A DNA stretch of 23,426 bases, taken from contig DAHWFG010000196.1 in assembly GCA_027325115.1 (NCBI GenBank), forward strand, positions 1 to 23,426, written 5' to 3'. Numbering within the stretch: the first letter of the stretch is position 1; every line of letters starts with the position of its first letter. The notes beneath the pieces are model-generated. The model was not told the origin of the DNA and ran no database searches. It saw only the letters and a program-made list of their open reading frames with translations. Positions 16,245-23,426 of this stretch are shown here, one piece after another. Source of the DNA: JAKBCQ01 sp021807585. Lineage in GTDB: Bacteria > Planctomycetota > Planctomycetia > Isosphaerales > Isosphaeraceae. The translations under genes were made by a program, and so were the position numbers.

Positions 16245-16671
16245 TTGCGGCTTCGCCGCCTTATGATGATGAGGTATCGGGCGGAGGATAAGGGGACGTG
16301 GCGACACGAACCAGGCGCCTACCCGCCGGCCAAGACCGATCTGTGGGCGTCGCGGGTTATCAAACTTTCATTGGATTGGCGAGAAAACGCCGAATCGGTT
16401 GATATAATAGAGAGCCTTGAAACTACGTTTGTCGCGGAACCGGTACACTGTATCAGAAGGTGGGTTTATACCGGCTCCGGCGTGCGAGGCTGAGCTTTCC
16501 GAAAGCGACCGTGTGAATGCTTTGTCCGAGAGCCGAATGCGATCATAGCGCACGTACGGTTCGATGAGCGGGATGTGGAAGCGGAGTTTGGTTTGATACT
16601 AAGGCGCCGGCAATCGAAAGAGCCAGAAATAGCTATGCAAACCTAAACTACCGCGCCACATCTCGCTCTAC
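16245..16671 (+). mobile_element. Group II intron remnant, 3' portion with domains V and VI, no reverse transcriptase
   Basis: The 3' end is recognisable on the plus strand. A domain V hairpin lies at 16530-16562 and is followed three bases later by one very long helix. Bases 16566-16578 pair with 16656-16668 (13 pairs, one G-U), 16581-16584 with 16651-16654, 16585-16589 with 16645-16649, and 16590-16595 with 16638-16643. This fits an extended domain VI, and the sequence then ends CTCTAC as in many bacterial introns. Upstream, GGGTTTATACCGGCTCCGG and GTGCGAGGCTGAGC resemble the DNA commonly found before domain V. The 5' boundary is uncertain. The 82-codon frame at 16245-16493 shows no reverse transcriptase motif. 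The usual bulged branch-point A near the 3' end is not evident, so the copy is probably inactive. Confidence 0.6.
16530..16562 (+). ncRNA. Group II intron domain V
   Basis: The 33-base segment begins GAGCCG and ends CGGTTC, with the inner stem TGCG/CGCA and a CG bulge before TACGGTTC, the standard domain V layout of bacterial group II introns. Two things differ from the common form. The lower stem has an A-A mismatch where a U-A pair is usual (GAGCCGAATG rather than GAGCCGTATG), and the apical loop is seven bases (ATCATAG) instead of a GNRA-type tetraloop. Both suggest drift in an element no longer under selection for splicing. Confidence 0.7.
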
Positions 16672-16837
16672 GCGTTCCGCGTTGGCACGTGGCGCCGCGT
16701 TCCCAACCGATCGGAACTACGGATTTTGCAGTCAAACGGACGGCGGGTTTGATGCTTCTTGAAACAGAAAACGACGAATCCCTCGAGCCGAAATCGGATT
16801 TTTATATTTATAAAATATTAAATATAATTATAATGTA
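16672..16837. other. Non-coding spacer with a strongly AT-rich end
   Basis: This gap lies between the intron 3' end and the stop of the P-type ATPase gene. No gene is seen. Its last 40 or so bases (16798-16841) are almost entirely A and T, ending in ATAATGTATTAT (16830-16841), in contrast to the GC-rich surroundings. No GC-rich stem precedes the AT tract in the reading direction of the ATPase gene, so it is not a classical intrinsic terminator. Confidence 0.5.
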
Positions 16838-18730
16838 TTATCGATCCGAATAGTCGGTGAGCGTTCCGGGGGGTAAGGACGCCCGTAAGGCGTTTAAAAC
16901 CGCAAGAACATCGATGACTTCTTGCGCGATGGCGCCCGCGACCGGAGGGAGATAGCCCGCGGCGGCGACGCACATGCCGATCACGCTCAATCCCATCCCG
17001 CCCAAGGCGCTTTGCAGAGCGATCGACCGCATCCGACGTCCGATGTGGAGCAACTCATCCACACGTTCCAACGAGCTATCAAGGACGACCGCTCCCGAGG
17101 CCTCGGTGGTGACGTCGCTCCCCTGACCGAACGCCACGCCGACAGTCGCGGCGGTGAGCGCCGGAGCGTCATTGATGCCGTCACCCATAAATACGACGCC
17201 GGCTCGCAGGCTCTCCGCACGGACAAGAGCTAATTTCTGTTCGGGGCTTTGATTCGCATAAACCTCCGTAATCCCAACTTTTTCGGCCAGATATTGCACC
17301 TCGGACTCGCGGTCGCCCGAAACTAGCAGAATGCGTTCAAAACCATGTCGAGGCTTCAGATGCCGGACAAACGACATCCATTCCGCACGCGGCTCGTCGC
17401 GAAACCTCATTGTGGCCGCATAATTCCCATCAATCAGAACAATGCATTCCAATCCCCCGGCGAGAGGCGGCAATAAATCAATATAACTTGATAATTTGTC
17501 GGCCATGCGCTTCCGCCCGGTTATTTGAATCGTCCGATCGCCGACGACGCCGTGGATCCCTTCACCGGGCCGTTCACCGACGTCTCGCGCCTCGCGGAGC
17601 GACAAATTCGCCTCGGCGGCGGCGTCGATGATCGCGGCGGCCAGAGGATGTCGTGAATAACGTTCGAGGCTCGCCACGGCGGAGAGCGTCTCATCCTTGC
17701 TGAAACCGTCCGCCGGGAGGATCTCGGTCAAATTCGGCCGCCCATACGTGAGTGTGCCGGTCTTATCGAAGATTGCTATCCGACAGGTATCGATCTTTTC
17801 CAGTACGCTGGGATCTTTGATGATTACTCCACGACGCGCCGCCAACGAAACGGAACCGATGATCGCCACGGGAATGGCGATCAAAAGCGGGCACGGCGTC
17901 GCCACCACCAGGACGCTCAGGAATCGCAGTTTGTCGCCGCTGCACACCCAGGAGGTCAGAGCGACGGCGACGGCTAGAGGCGTGTAAACCGCTCCGATCT
18001 GATCACCAAGCCGCCGCAATCGGGGTCGCTTTTGTACCGAATCGCTCATAACTTGTGTGATCTTGGCGTAACGCGAGTCGATCGCGGCTTTTTCGGCCCT
18101 GATCGTCAAAGCGCCGACGCCGTTAATCGTTCCCGAAAGCACCGCGGATCCCGAGGTTTTGGGCGAGAGATAGGGTTCGCCGGTCAGATACGATTCGTTC
18201 ATCGTGCCGCTCCCCTCGATCACGATTCCATCAACCGGACATATTTCATGAGGATATATGGTGAGAATATCGTTAACTTTAATTGATGTTACGGGTATAT
18301 CCTCATTCACGCCTTCTGATTTCCGATGAGCGATCGAAGGCGTTCTTAACGCGAGCGCCTCGAGTGCGAACGACGCCCGCCGGACGGCGTGATTCTCGAG
18401 TGCGCGCCCTCCCGACAACATCAGTACGACAAGAGTTCCGGCAAGATATTCGCCGAGAATCACCGAAGTCACGATTGAAATCCCCGCGAGCAGATCGGAG
18501 CCGAACTCGAACTTCGAAAGCCGAATCGCCAGATCGATGACGAGAGGGATTCCGCACGTCAAAGCGAAGAGCAGCGGAATCGTATCGAGAGGGAGATTGA
18601 AGATCGTCCGCGCGGTTCCGACGCCGAATCGCAGCGTCAGATGAACGCCGACCGCAGTCGCCGCGATCACCGCGATCGTCACTTCTTTTGTGTATAAAGC
18701 CGCGGCGAATTTTGATACTTGATTTTTCAT
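16838..18730 (-). CDS. Heavy-metal-type P1B ATPase, short form without N-terminal metal-binding domain
   Basis: This membrane pump would use ATP to move a metal cation. The 630 residues show the P-type motifs in order: TGEP (183-186) in the actuator domain, ATPCPL (277-282) in the ion-binding membrane helix, DKTGTLT (322-328) with the phosphorylated Asp322, the P1B-specific His-Pro (361-362), GERPGEGI (385-392) and GDGINDAP (516-523). The ion-site motif is TPC rather than the CPC of typical copper, zinc or cadmium pumps, so the substrate is unassigned. There is no N-terminal heavy-metal-associated domain and no CXXC. Hydrophobic segments lie at about 18-35, 50-68, 82-105, 245-262, 268-292, 570-590 and 595-615. 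GGAG stands seven bases before the ATG. It is a single-gene unit in AT-rich surroundings. Confidence 0.92.
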   Translation of the reverse strand: MKNQVSKFAAALYTKEVTIAVIAATAVGVHLTLRFGVGTARTIFNLPLDTIPLLFALTCGIPLVIDLAIRLSKFEFGSDLLAGISIVTSVILGEYLAGTLVVLMLSGGRALENHAVRRASFALEALALRTPSIAHRKSEGVNEDIPVTSIKVNDILTIYPHEICPVDGIVIEGSGTMNESYLTGEPYLSPKTSGSAVLSGTINGVGALTIRAEKAAIDSRYAKITQVMSDSVQKRPRLRRLGDQIGAVYTPLAVAVALTSWVCSGDKLRFLSVLVVATPCPLLIAIPVAIIGSVSLAARRGVIIKDPSVLEKIDTCRIAIFDKTGTLTYGRPNLTEILPADGFSKDETLSAVASLERYSRHPLAAAIIDAAAEANLSLREARDVGERPGEGIHGVVGDRTIQITGRKRMADKLSSYIDLLPPLAGGLECIVLIDGNYAATMRFRDEPRAEWMSFVRHLKPRHGFERILLVSGDRESEVQYLAEKVGITEVYANQSPEQKLALVRAESLRAGVVFMGDGINDAPALTAATVGVAFGQGSDVTTEASGAVVLDSSLERVDELLHIGRRMRSIALQSALGGMGLSVIGMCVAAAGYLPPVAGAIAQEVIDVLAVLNALRASLPPGTLTDYSDR

Positions 18731-19583
18731 GTGAAACTCCGCGACGGCGTTTAATCACGAACGACGATTGATTGCTCACGCAGGCCCTCAGGCCGATCCT
18801 GAGAGATTGGCGATCAATCCATTCATTCATCTTGAATATCAATAATGTATTATGCGTTCATTTATCGTCAAAACACGATTGAACACGGGGCTGTTCGAGG
18901 ATAATTGAGCGCGAAGCGCCGCCGCAAGCCTGCGATGGGCGAATTGCTCCTCGATAAACGGCCCCGGGCGATCTTGACGAGGTCGCCCAGGACGCTGAAA
19001 GCCGTGACGCTGAATCTGGAAGCTGGATTCGTCGGGAAAATGGGGCGTGTTCGCACCAGGCTTTCGACCGGAGTCGGTCGATCGGGTACTTAAACGGCGC
19101 GGCCCGGCAAGATGGTACGAATCTCGACGGTATCGCTTCGTCGATCGTGAACGTTGCGGTGACGATCGATTTGGATCGAATAATAGACGATCATCGATTT
19201 TGAGCCGGCGGCGCGCATTCTCAAAACTAGGGATTCTCATAATTAATCATCCAGACTTTTATAATTCCGCTGTTTTGCCGAAACGGCTTCTCGCACGGGT
19301 TTGATTGTTCGGCATGTGACTTTTCGCCCGGTTTGAATTGACCGGCGGTCAGCCTTCGGTCCTAACGCGGATGAACGATGAGAGAAACCTCGATCAACTG
19401 TTAATTCTCGGGCGCCTGGTTTCCGTCGGTTCAATCGCCCGGTTTCGGTCTCGTTTCCGCTCGCTTCGGCGGATTGACTCTCATCAAGGGCTATGATAGT
19501 TACTCGAAGATGGTTCGACGACGTCGATCAACGGTTACCGCATAGATCAGCCGCACGCAACGACATGGAGATCGAGCAGGGAA
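18731..19583. other. Long intergenic region between the divergent ATPase and oxidoreductase genes
   Basis: No convincing gene is seen on either strand. The open frames here are arginine- and serine-rich, unstructured and mutually overlapping. The region must hold the promoters of both flanking genes. Near the ATPase it contains an inverted repeat at 18787-18803 and an AT-rich patch with ATAATGTATTAT at 18842-18853. Near the oxidoreductase, TTGACT (19474-19479) lies close to TATGAT (19492-19497), but the 12-base spacing is too short for a standard promoter. The frame at 18868-19240 on the minus strand could be the decayed remains of a gene, but I cannot name one. Confidence 0.5.
18787..18803. 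promoter_or_regulatory. Inverted repeat upstream of the ATPase, possible operator or leader hairpin
   Basis: CTCAGG (18787-18792) and CCTGAG (18798-18803) form a perfect six-base inverted repeat around CCGAT, about 57 bases upstream of the ATPase start. Metal pumps are often controlled by small regulators that bind such sites, but no regulator gene is nearby. The repeat is short and could be chance. Confidence 0.25.
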
Positions 19584-20963
19584 ATGCATAATACAGAGTT
19601 CACTCGACGTCGTTTCTTGAATCACTCGATCGCCTGGGCGGGCGCGGCCGTTTGGGCTTGTCGAGGCGGCCGAGCCTCTGGCTTTGTCGGCGCGAATGAG
19701 CGTCCCAGGGTCGGAGCGGTCGGGACCGGGAGTCGATGGTGCCAGAAGGCGACGGGAATCGATGGACCTCACGGCTCCGCTCCCGGCTTTCCACCGTTCG
19801 GCGACTATGTGGCCGTCTGCGACGCCGATCTCGATCGCCGCAACCGCGCCGCGGTCCTCGTCAAGGAATGGGGAGGAGTCGCCCCCGAAGTCGTCGTCGA
19901 CTATCGAGCGATCATCGATCGCAAAGATATTGATATTGTTCATATATCGACTCCGGATCACTGGCACGCCAAGATCGCGATCGAAGCGATGCGTTCGGGC
20001 AAAGACGTTTACTGCGAAAAGCCGATGACGTTGACGATCGAAGAAGGTCGGAAGATGGTCGAGGCTTGCCGCGAAACGGGACGAATTGTGCAGATCGGCA
20101 CGCAACAACGCAGTGAGCATTCGTTTATCAAGGCGATCGCCGTCATTCGTGACGGGCGGATCGGCGAATTGAAGAAGGCCACATGCGTGATCGACGGCGC
20201 GCCCACAAGTCCCGTGATTCCCGCGGTCGCGGCGCCCAAGAACCTCGATTGGAATCTCTGGCTTGGACCCGTCCCACAAGTATCTTATCGGTTCCTGGCG
20301 GGCGACCACGGAGAGACGAAGAGCTGGTCGCGTTGTCATTACGAGTTTCGGTGGTGGTATGAATACTCGGGAGGCAAGCTGACGGACTGGGGTGCGCACC
20401 ATGTCGATATAGCCACCTGGGCGATGGGTAAGACCGACACCGGGCCCGTTTCGGTCGATCCGGTGACGGCCAAGCATCCCGTTGTGTTTAAGGACGGATA
20501 TCCCACCGACGACTCTCGCCACAACACAGCGACCGAGTTCCTGATCAAAGCGACTTTCGCGGACGGCATGGAGATTGACATTCGTCACGATGGTGACAAC
20601 GGAATACTCTTTGAAGGGTCGGAAGGAAGCCTGTTTGTCAGTCGCGGTCGACTGACGGGAAAGGCCGTCGACGAGTTGAAATCGAAGCCGCTAGGCGAGG
20701 GAGCGTTGGAACGCGTCTACAAGAATCGCCCGCTCGTCGATCACACGCGGAATTTTTTCGAATCCGTCGTCGCGAGAAGGGAGCCGATCTCGGACGTGTT
20801 CAGTCATCACCGATCGCTGACAACGTGCCACCTTGCGGGCATCGCGGCGCGGCTGGGCCGATCGCTCCGGTGGGATCCGAAGAATGAGGTCATTCTCGCC
20901 GACTCCCAAGCGCAGAGCTTCATCGCGCGCGAAAGCCGTAAAGGCTTTGAAATCGAAATTTGA
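19584..20963 (+). CDS. Gfo/Idh/MocA family oxidoreductase with a Tat signal
   Basis: The 459-residue protein belongs to the NAD(P)-dependent sugar oxidoreductase family. The N-terminus has a twin-arginine signal (TRRRFLNH, residues 7-14, followed by a hydrophobic stretch to about 25), typical of planctomycete members exported in folded form. The Rossmann fold starts with VGAVGTGSRW (43-52). DIVHISTPDHWH (117-128) and the signature CEKPM (144-148, Lys146) follow, then the long C-terminal substrate domain with DWGAHHVDIA (268-277), where the histidine pair lies in the active site. The ATG at 19584 has CAGG just upstream. The substrate is unknown, probably a sugar or inositol derivative. There is no partner gene within 500 bases downstream. 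Confidence 0.95.
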   Translation: MHNTEFTRRRFLNHSIAWAGAAVWACRGGRASGFVGANERPRVGAVGTGSRWCQKATGIDGPHGSAPGFPPFGDYVAVCDADLDRRNRAAVLVKEWGGVAPEVVVDYRAIIDRKDIDIVHISTPDHWHAKIAIEAMRSGKDVYCEKPMTLTIEEGRKMVEACRETGRIVQIGTQQRSEHSFIKAIAVIRDGRIGELKKATCVIDGAPTSPVIPAVAAPKNLDWNLWLGPVPQVSYRFLAGDHGETKSWSRCHYEFRWWYEYSGGKLTDWGAHHVDIATWAMGKTDTGPVSVDPVTAKHPVVFKDGYPTDDSRHNTATEFLIKATFADGMEIDIRHDGDNGILFEGSEGSLFVSRGRLTGKAVDELKSKPLGEGALERVYKNRPLVDHTRNFFESVVARREPISDVFSHHRSLTTCHLAGIAARLGRSLRWDPKNEVILADSQAQSFIARESRKGFEIEI

Positions 20964-21490
20964 CGAACCCCGCATGTCCCGGGGGACGTCTGATTAAAGC
21001 TTCTTGAAACTAGAATGTTTTTGAAACCAGACGCGCCGCCTTATCGAATTCGGTCGTTTTTCCTCACCGGATCTCGCGCGGAAAAGCCGCTGGATTCCGG
21101 CGGATCGAGGCGCGCGATTTTTCTCTCGAAACCCTTCGACATTCCACGGTTCAAAGGACATTCAGGCCGACATCACCCGCATAATAAATGGAGACGGCGT
21201 CAGGGTCTCGCCGGCGGCGGATCTGAGTCGTAGAATTCTAGCGGTTTCCGGATTCGCGGGATGCTTGTTCGGAAGTATCAACCTGAGAACACAGCCCTTC
21301 AATCGGAATGACGATCGCGAGGATCACGAGACCGTGGTGAATGTTCATGCCGGGCGCAACGGCGGATCGGTTCGCCAAACCCGTGTTATGATCGGGTTGA
21401 TTTCATAAATCGATGCCATTATCTTTGACGAATTCTGAGCGCGACGGTTCGTCCACCCGAGATTCCGGCCGAAATCCGCGAGGGAAAACG
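20964..21490. other. Intergenic region downstream of the oxidoreductase
   Basis: I see no convincing gene in these 527 bases. Just after the oxidoreductase stop there is a weak six-pair hairpin (20974-20979 with 20984-20989) without a T-run. Upstream of the next gene, TTATGAT (about 21386) could be a -10 element, but no good -35 partner is seen. Confidence 0.45.
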
Positions 21491-22039
21491 ATGGATGACG
21501 CGGTCAAATCGGCCGTCGCGAACATACACTCGGACGACCGCTCCGTTCAGGGAGAGGCGTTTCGATTCCTCGACGAGTTGACGAACAAGCCCGTCGGCTG
21601 GGCCTATCAGGTCTGGGACGTCCTGCTGAAAGGCCTGACAAGCAAGGACAACCGGCTCCGATCGATCGCCTCCCAACTCCTTTGCAACCTGGCCAAGAGC
21701 GATCCCGAGGGAAGGATTCTTATTGATTTCGACGCACTTTTTGATGTGACCCGAGACGACCGATTCGTCACCGCGAGGCATTGTCTGCTCGCGATTTGGA
21801 AGATCGGAGCGGCGGGAGAGAGTCAAAAACAAAGGGTCGTCGACGGTCTCGAACGTCGCTTCGAGGAGTGCGCCGCGGAAAAGAATCGTACTCTAATCCG
21901 CTTTGATATCATTCAAGGGCTAAGAAAACTTTATAATCATGTGAAAGACGAAGCTATTCGTGATAAAGCGCTCGATTTGATCGCGACGGAAGCCGATTTG
22001 AAGTACCGCGAGAAATACGCGGGGCTCTGGAAAAGATGA
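21491..22039 (+). CDS. Small helical-repeat (HEAT-like) protein of unknown function
   Basis: The 182-residue protein is almost wholly helical, with paired helices of HEAT/ARM spacing. These are about 18-31 (VQGEAFRFLDEL), 37-49 (WAYQVWDVLLKGL), 53-70 (NRLRSIASQLLCNLA), 92-107 (FVTARHCLLAIWKIG), 113-127 and 134-150. There is no signal peptide and no catalytic motif, so it is probably a cytoplasmic binding or scaffold protein. The frame is open upstream to 21413, but the ATG at 21491 has GAGGG six to seven bases upstream and opens the structured part, so it is preferred. Neighbours are unrelated, and the next gene begins 156 bases later on the same strand. I do not recognise a named family. Confidence 0.8.
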   Translation: MDDAVKSAVANIHSDDRSVQGEAFRFLDELTNKPVGWAYQVWDVLLKGLTSKDNRLRSIASQLLCNLAKSDPEGRILIDFDALFDVTRDDRFVTARHCLLAIWKIGAAGESQKQRVVDGLERRFEECAAEKNRTLIRFDIIQGLRKLYNHVKDEAIRDKALDLIATEADLKYREKYAGLWKR

Positions 22040-22082
22040 TCGGCGGCGGGTCGAAGCGTCCCGCGGTCCGGTAATTGAAAAC

Positions 22083-22098
22083 ATCCAAATATCCAAAT
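22083..22098. repeat. Two-copy tandem octamer ATCCAAAT
   Basis: ATCCAAAT occurs twice back to back at 22083-22090 and 22091-22098, in the gap between the helical-repeat gene and the membrane acyltransferase gene, about 100 bases upstream of the latter. It could be a regulator site or chance. Confidence 0.3.
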
Positions 22099-22195
22099 GT
22101 CGGACGATTTTCGCGGACGGTTAAATTCGCCGATTCTCGCGAGCCCGGGTTCGTGGTGATGCGGATTCATATAGCGTTCCTGAAACAGCACATAC

Positions 22196-23158
22196 ATGCG
22201 TCTTATAACGCACTATTATCTGTCGATTACACTGGCGTATTCGATCGCCCTGGCCGCTTGGCCGATCTTCAAGCGGAAAGGAAGGATCGGCGCCATCGGA
22301 AGTTGGATCGCGGCGGGGTTGGTGATGCTGTGCCCTGCTCTGATCCCCGCGGACCAAGTGATGGGGCGGGCGCTCGTCGCGGTTGTCTGCGGCGATCCGT
22401 TCTTCAAGATGATCGATTGTTCGAGGCGTTGTCGCATGATCGAAGGCGTGCGACTCGGAGCGTATGTTCGCTTCCTGATCCCCTTCCCTGCGCTCCTCGT
22501 CGTTTTCGGCGAGCGGAATCGCGTGCCGGGGGCTCGGGTTTCGGTCGGCTTCGAGATCGCGAGGATCGCCGGCGGGGCGAGTGTCGCGCTGCTGTGCGCG
22601 GTCGCGGTGATCGCGGGCAAAATCGACGTACGGTCGTCGTTCGCACTCGATCACGCGGTCAAGCTTATCGTGTTCGTGGGGCTGATCGAATCGGTGTCGC
22701 AGGTGCTCCACGGCCTCGAACGGCTTGCCGGCTACGGCACGACTCCGATCATCCGATTCTGCTTCGTTTCGCGCACCCCCGCCGAATTCTGGCAGAGGTA
22801 TAACACGCGAGTGCATTTATGGTTTGATAAGAATGTATTTACGCCTTGGGGAGGGCGGCGCGCACCGGTCGCGGGCGTGATTGCGGTGTTCTTTGTGAGC
22901 GCGGTTTTTCACGAGCTTGCGTTCGGGCTCGCGACATCGCGGCTCGACGGCTATCAGTTCGCGTTCTTCATGCTGCAGGCGCCCGCGGTGCTGATTTCGC
23001 CGAGTCTCGAGCGATTCGCTCGTCGAACGGGCGTTGTGGGAGACGCCGCGGTGCGCATCACGACGGTCTTTTGGATGTACGCGACGTCGATTCTCTTCTT
23101 CCACGGAGTGAATAGGATATTCCCATTCGTCTATGCGAATGATCGGTCGTCGCCTTGA
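22196..23158 (+). CDS. MBOAT/wax-synthase-like membrane O-acyltransferase
   Basis: The 320-residue integral membrane protein has about eight hydrophobic segments (roughly 5-23, 33-50, 56-66, 88-104, 122-140, 154-170, 222-243, 252-268 and 287-305). The family signature lies in the second half. TPAEFWQRYNTRVHLWF (194-210) resembles the conserved Asn/His-containing loop of MBOAT and wax-synthase proteins, and SAVFHELAFG (235-244) carries the presumed catalytic His239. Members transfer acyl groups to lipid alcohols, sterols or polysaccharides. The substrate here is unknown. At 320 residues it fits the short wax-synthase-like group rather than the 450-500-residue alginate-acetylase type. The ATG at 22196 has only a weak ribosome site. 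No polysaccharide or lipid operon surrounds it. Confidence 0.8.
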   Translation: MRLITHYYLSITLAYSIALAAWPIFKRKGRIGAIGSWIAAGLVMLCPALIPADQVMGRALVAVVCGDPFFKMIDCSRRCRMIEGVRLGAYVRFLIPFPALLVVFGERNRVPGARVSVGFEIARIAGGASVALLCAVAVIAGKIDVRSSFALDHAVKLIVFVGLIESVSQVLHGLERLAGYGTTPIIRFCFVSRTPAEFWQRYNTRVHLWFDKNVFTPWGGRRAPVAGVIAVFFVSAVFHELAFGLATSRLDGYQFAFFMLQAPAVLISPSLERFARRTGVVGDAAVRITTVFWMYATSILFFHGVNRIFPFVYANDRSSP

Positions 23159-23251
23159 CTCGCCGGAACGGGCGCGGAAGCGAATCGAGATGAGACGCCT
23201 TGAAACCCCTATTCAATTCGGCACATCGAAACCCGACGACCGCGGTGCGGC

Positions 23252-23272
23252 GTTCCGTCGAATTAACGGAAC
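23252..23272. terminator. Hairpin between the convergent acyltransferase and pgi genes, possible bidirectional terminator
   Basis: GTTCCGT (23252-23258) pairs perfectly with ACGGAAC (23266-23272) around a seven-base loop. It lies 94 bases past the acyltransferase stop and 26 bases past the pgi stop, where transcripts from both sides converge. Neither side has a clear T-run, so termination is only suggested by position. Confidence 0.35.
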
Positions 23273-23297
23273 AGCATGATATTCTCACCAGATAAGA

Positions 23298-23426
23298 TCA
23301 AGTCGGCGGGTCGAGTTTCGCGGCTCGATACCGCCGAATCAGCGCGTTCGTCGACGAATCGTGCTTGAGATCGGGCTCTCCCTTTGATTCCAGCTCGGGA
23401 ACGATTCGACCCGCCAACACCTTACC
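23298..23426 (-). CDS. pgi: Glucose-6-phosphate isomerase, C-terminal end (partial)
   Basis: The enzyme interconverts glucose-6-phosphate and fructose-6-phosphate in glycolysis and gluconeogenesis. Only the last 42 codons and the stop are in the window, with the gene entering from the right edge on the minus strand. The fragment starts GKVLAGRIVPELES, matching the segment that holds the catalytic lysine after the conserved GVEL (just outside the window). It continues with HDSSTNALIRRYR, the characteristic C-terminal signature of Pgi. The short tail AAKLDPPT follows. The match is specific despite the short length. Confidence 0.9.
   Translation of the reverse strand, partial: GKVLAGRIVPELESKGEPDLKHDSSTNALIRRYRAAKLDPPT

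Noticed and set aside
16245..16493. 82-codon frame as an intron-encoded reverse transcriptase fragment
   Set aside because: No YADD-type, maturase or HNH motif is seen. The sequence reads better as intron RNA structure.
18839..19240. 133-codon minus-strand frame upstream of the ATPase
   Set aside because: It is Arg/Ser/Pro-rich, without predicted structure, and overlapped by equally long frames on the other strand.
19500..20588. 362-codon open frame on the minus strand opposite the Gfo/Idh/MocA gene
   Set aside because: It is antisense to a gene with Tat signal, Rossmann motif and EKP signature; no domain is recognised in it.
22075..22803. 242-codon plus-strand frame and the overlapping 231-codon minus-strand frame
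   Set aside because: Both overlap the membrane acyltransferase gene, are dominated by Arg and Asp, and show no hydrophobic core.
1..23426. CRISPR array, prophage or complete insertion sequence
   Set aside because: No regularly spaced repeats, no transposase or integrase motifs and no phage structural genes were seen on either strand.

Overview
The window looks like chromosomal DNA from a planctomycete, most likely of the Isosphaera/Singulisphaera type. This is inferred from gene content, not from a marker gene. The clues are a very large secreted protein that joins a PVC-type dehydrogenase domain to a Pirellula-type heme c domain, a Tat-exported Gfo/Idh/MocA oxidoreductase, a protein opening with the RNARKSTGPKT signature, weak or absent Shine-Dalgarno sites before many genes, and moderately GC-rich DNA in which the palindrome CGATCG is strikingly frequent.

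Left part (1-5180, minus strand). A fragment of an unrecognised serine-rich protein runs off the left edge. The complete succinate dehydrogenase operon follows, reading right to left as sdhC-sdhD-sdhA-sdhB, with a good candidate promoter upstream of sdhC. Further upstream on the same strand lie a 121-residue unrecognised protein and the RNase P RNA gene rnpB, whose closing P1 helix can be read directly.

Central part (5378-14233). A YbaK/EbsC-like deacylase gene on the plus strand converges on a minus-strand group of three genes with gaps of only 53 and 59 bases. These are, in transcription order, the 1737-residue multidomain exported protein, an enolase-superfamily enzyme with a long insertion, and the RNA ligase RtcB. 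The first two look catabolic, while RtcB is an RNA repair or splicing enzyme, so the grouping may be functional or may simply be read-through.

Accessory part (14234-19583). This holds an open but doubtful acidic coding stretch, a RNARKSTGPKT-type hypothetical protein, the 3' end of a group II intron (domain V plus a very long domain VI, no reverse transcriptase), and a heavy-metal-type P-type ATPase bracketed by AT-rich DNA and a 12-base direct repeat. It is the least compact and most mosaic part of the window.

Right part (19584-23426). Three plus-strand genes encode a Tat-exported oxidoreductase, a small helical-repeat protein and an MBOAT/wax-synthase-like membrane acyltransferase. The C-terminal end of glucose-6-phosphate isomerase (pgi) enters from the right edge on the minus strand.

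I found no CRISPR array, tRNA, rRNA, prophage or complete transposon. The strongest leads for something undescribed are the deacetylase/dehydrogenase/cytochrome fusion with its enolase-family neighbour, and the intron remnant with its extended domain VI.
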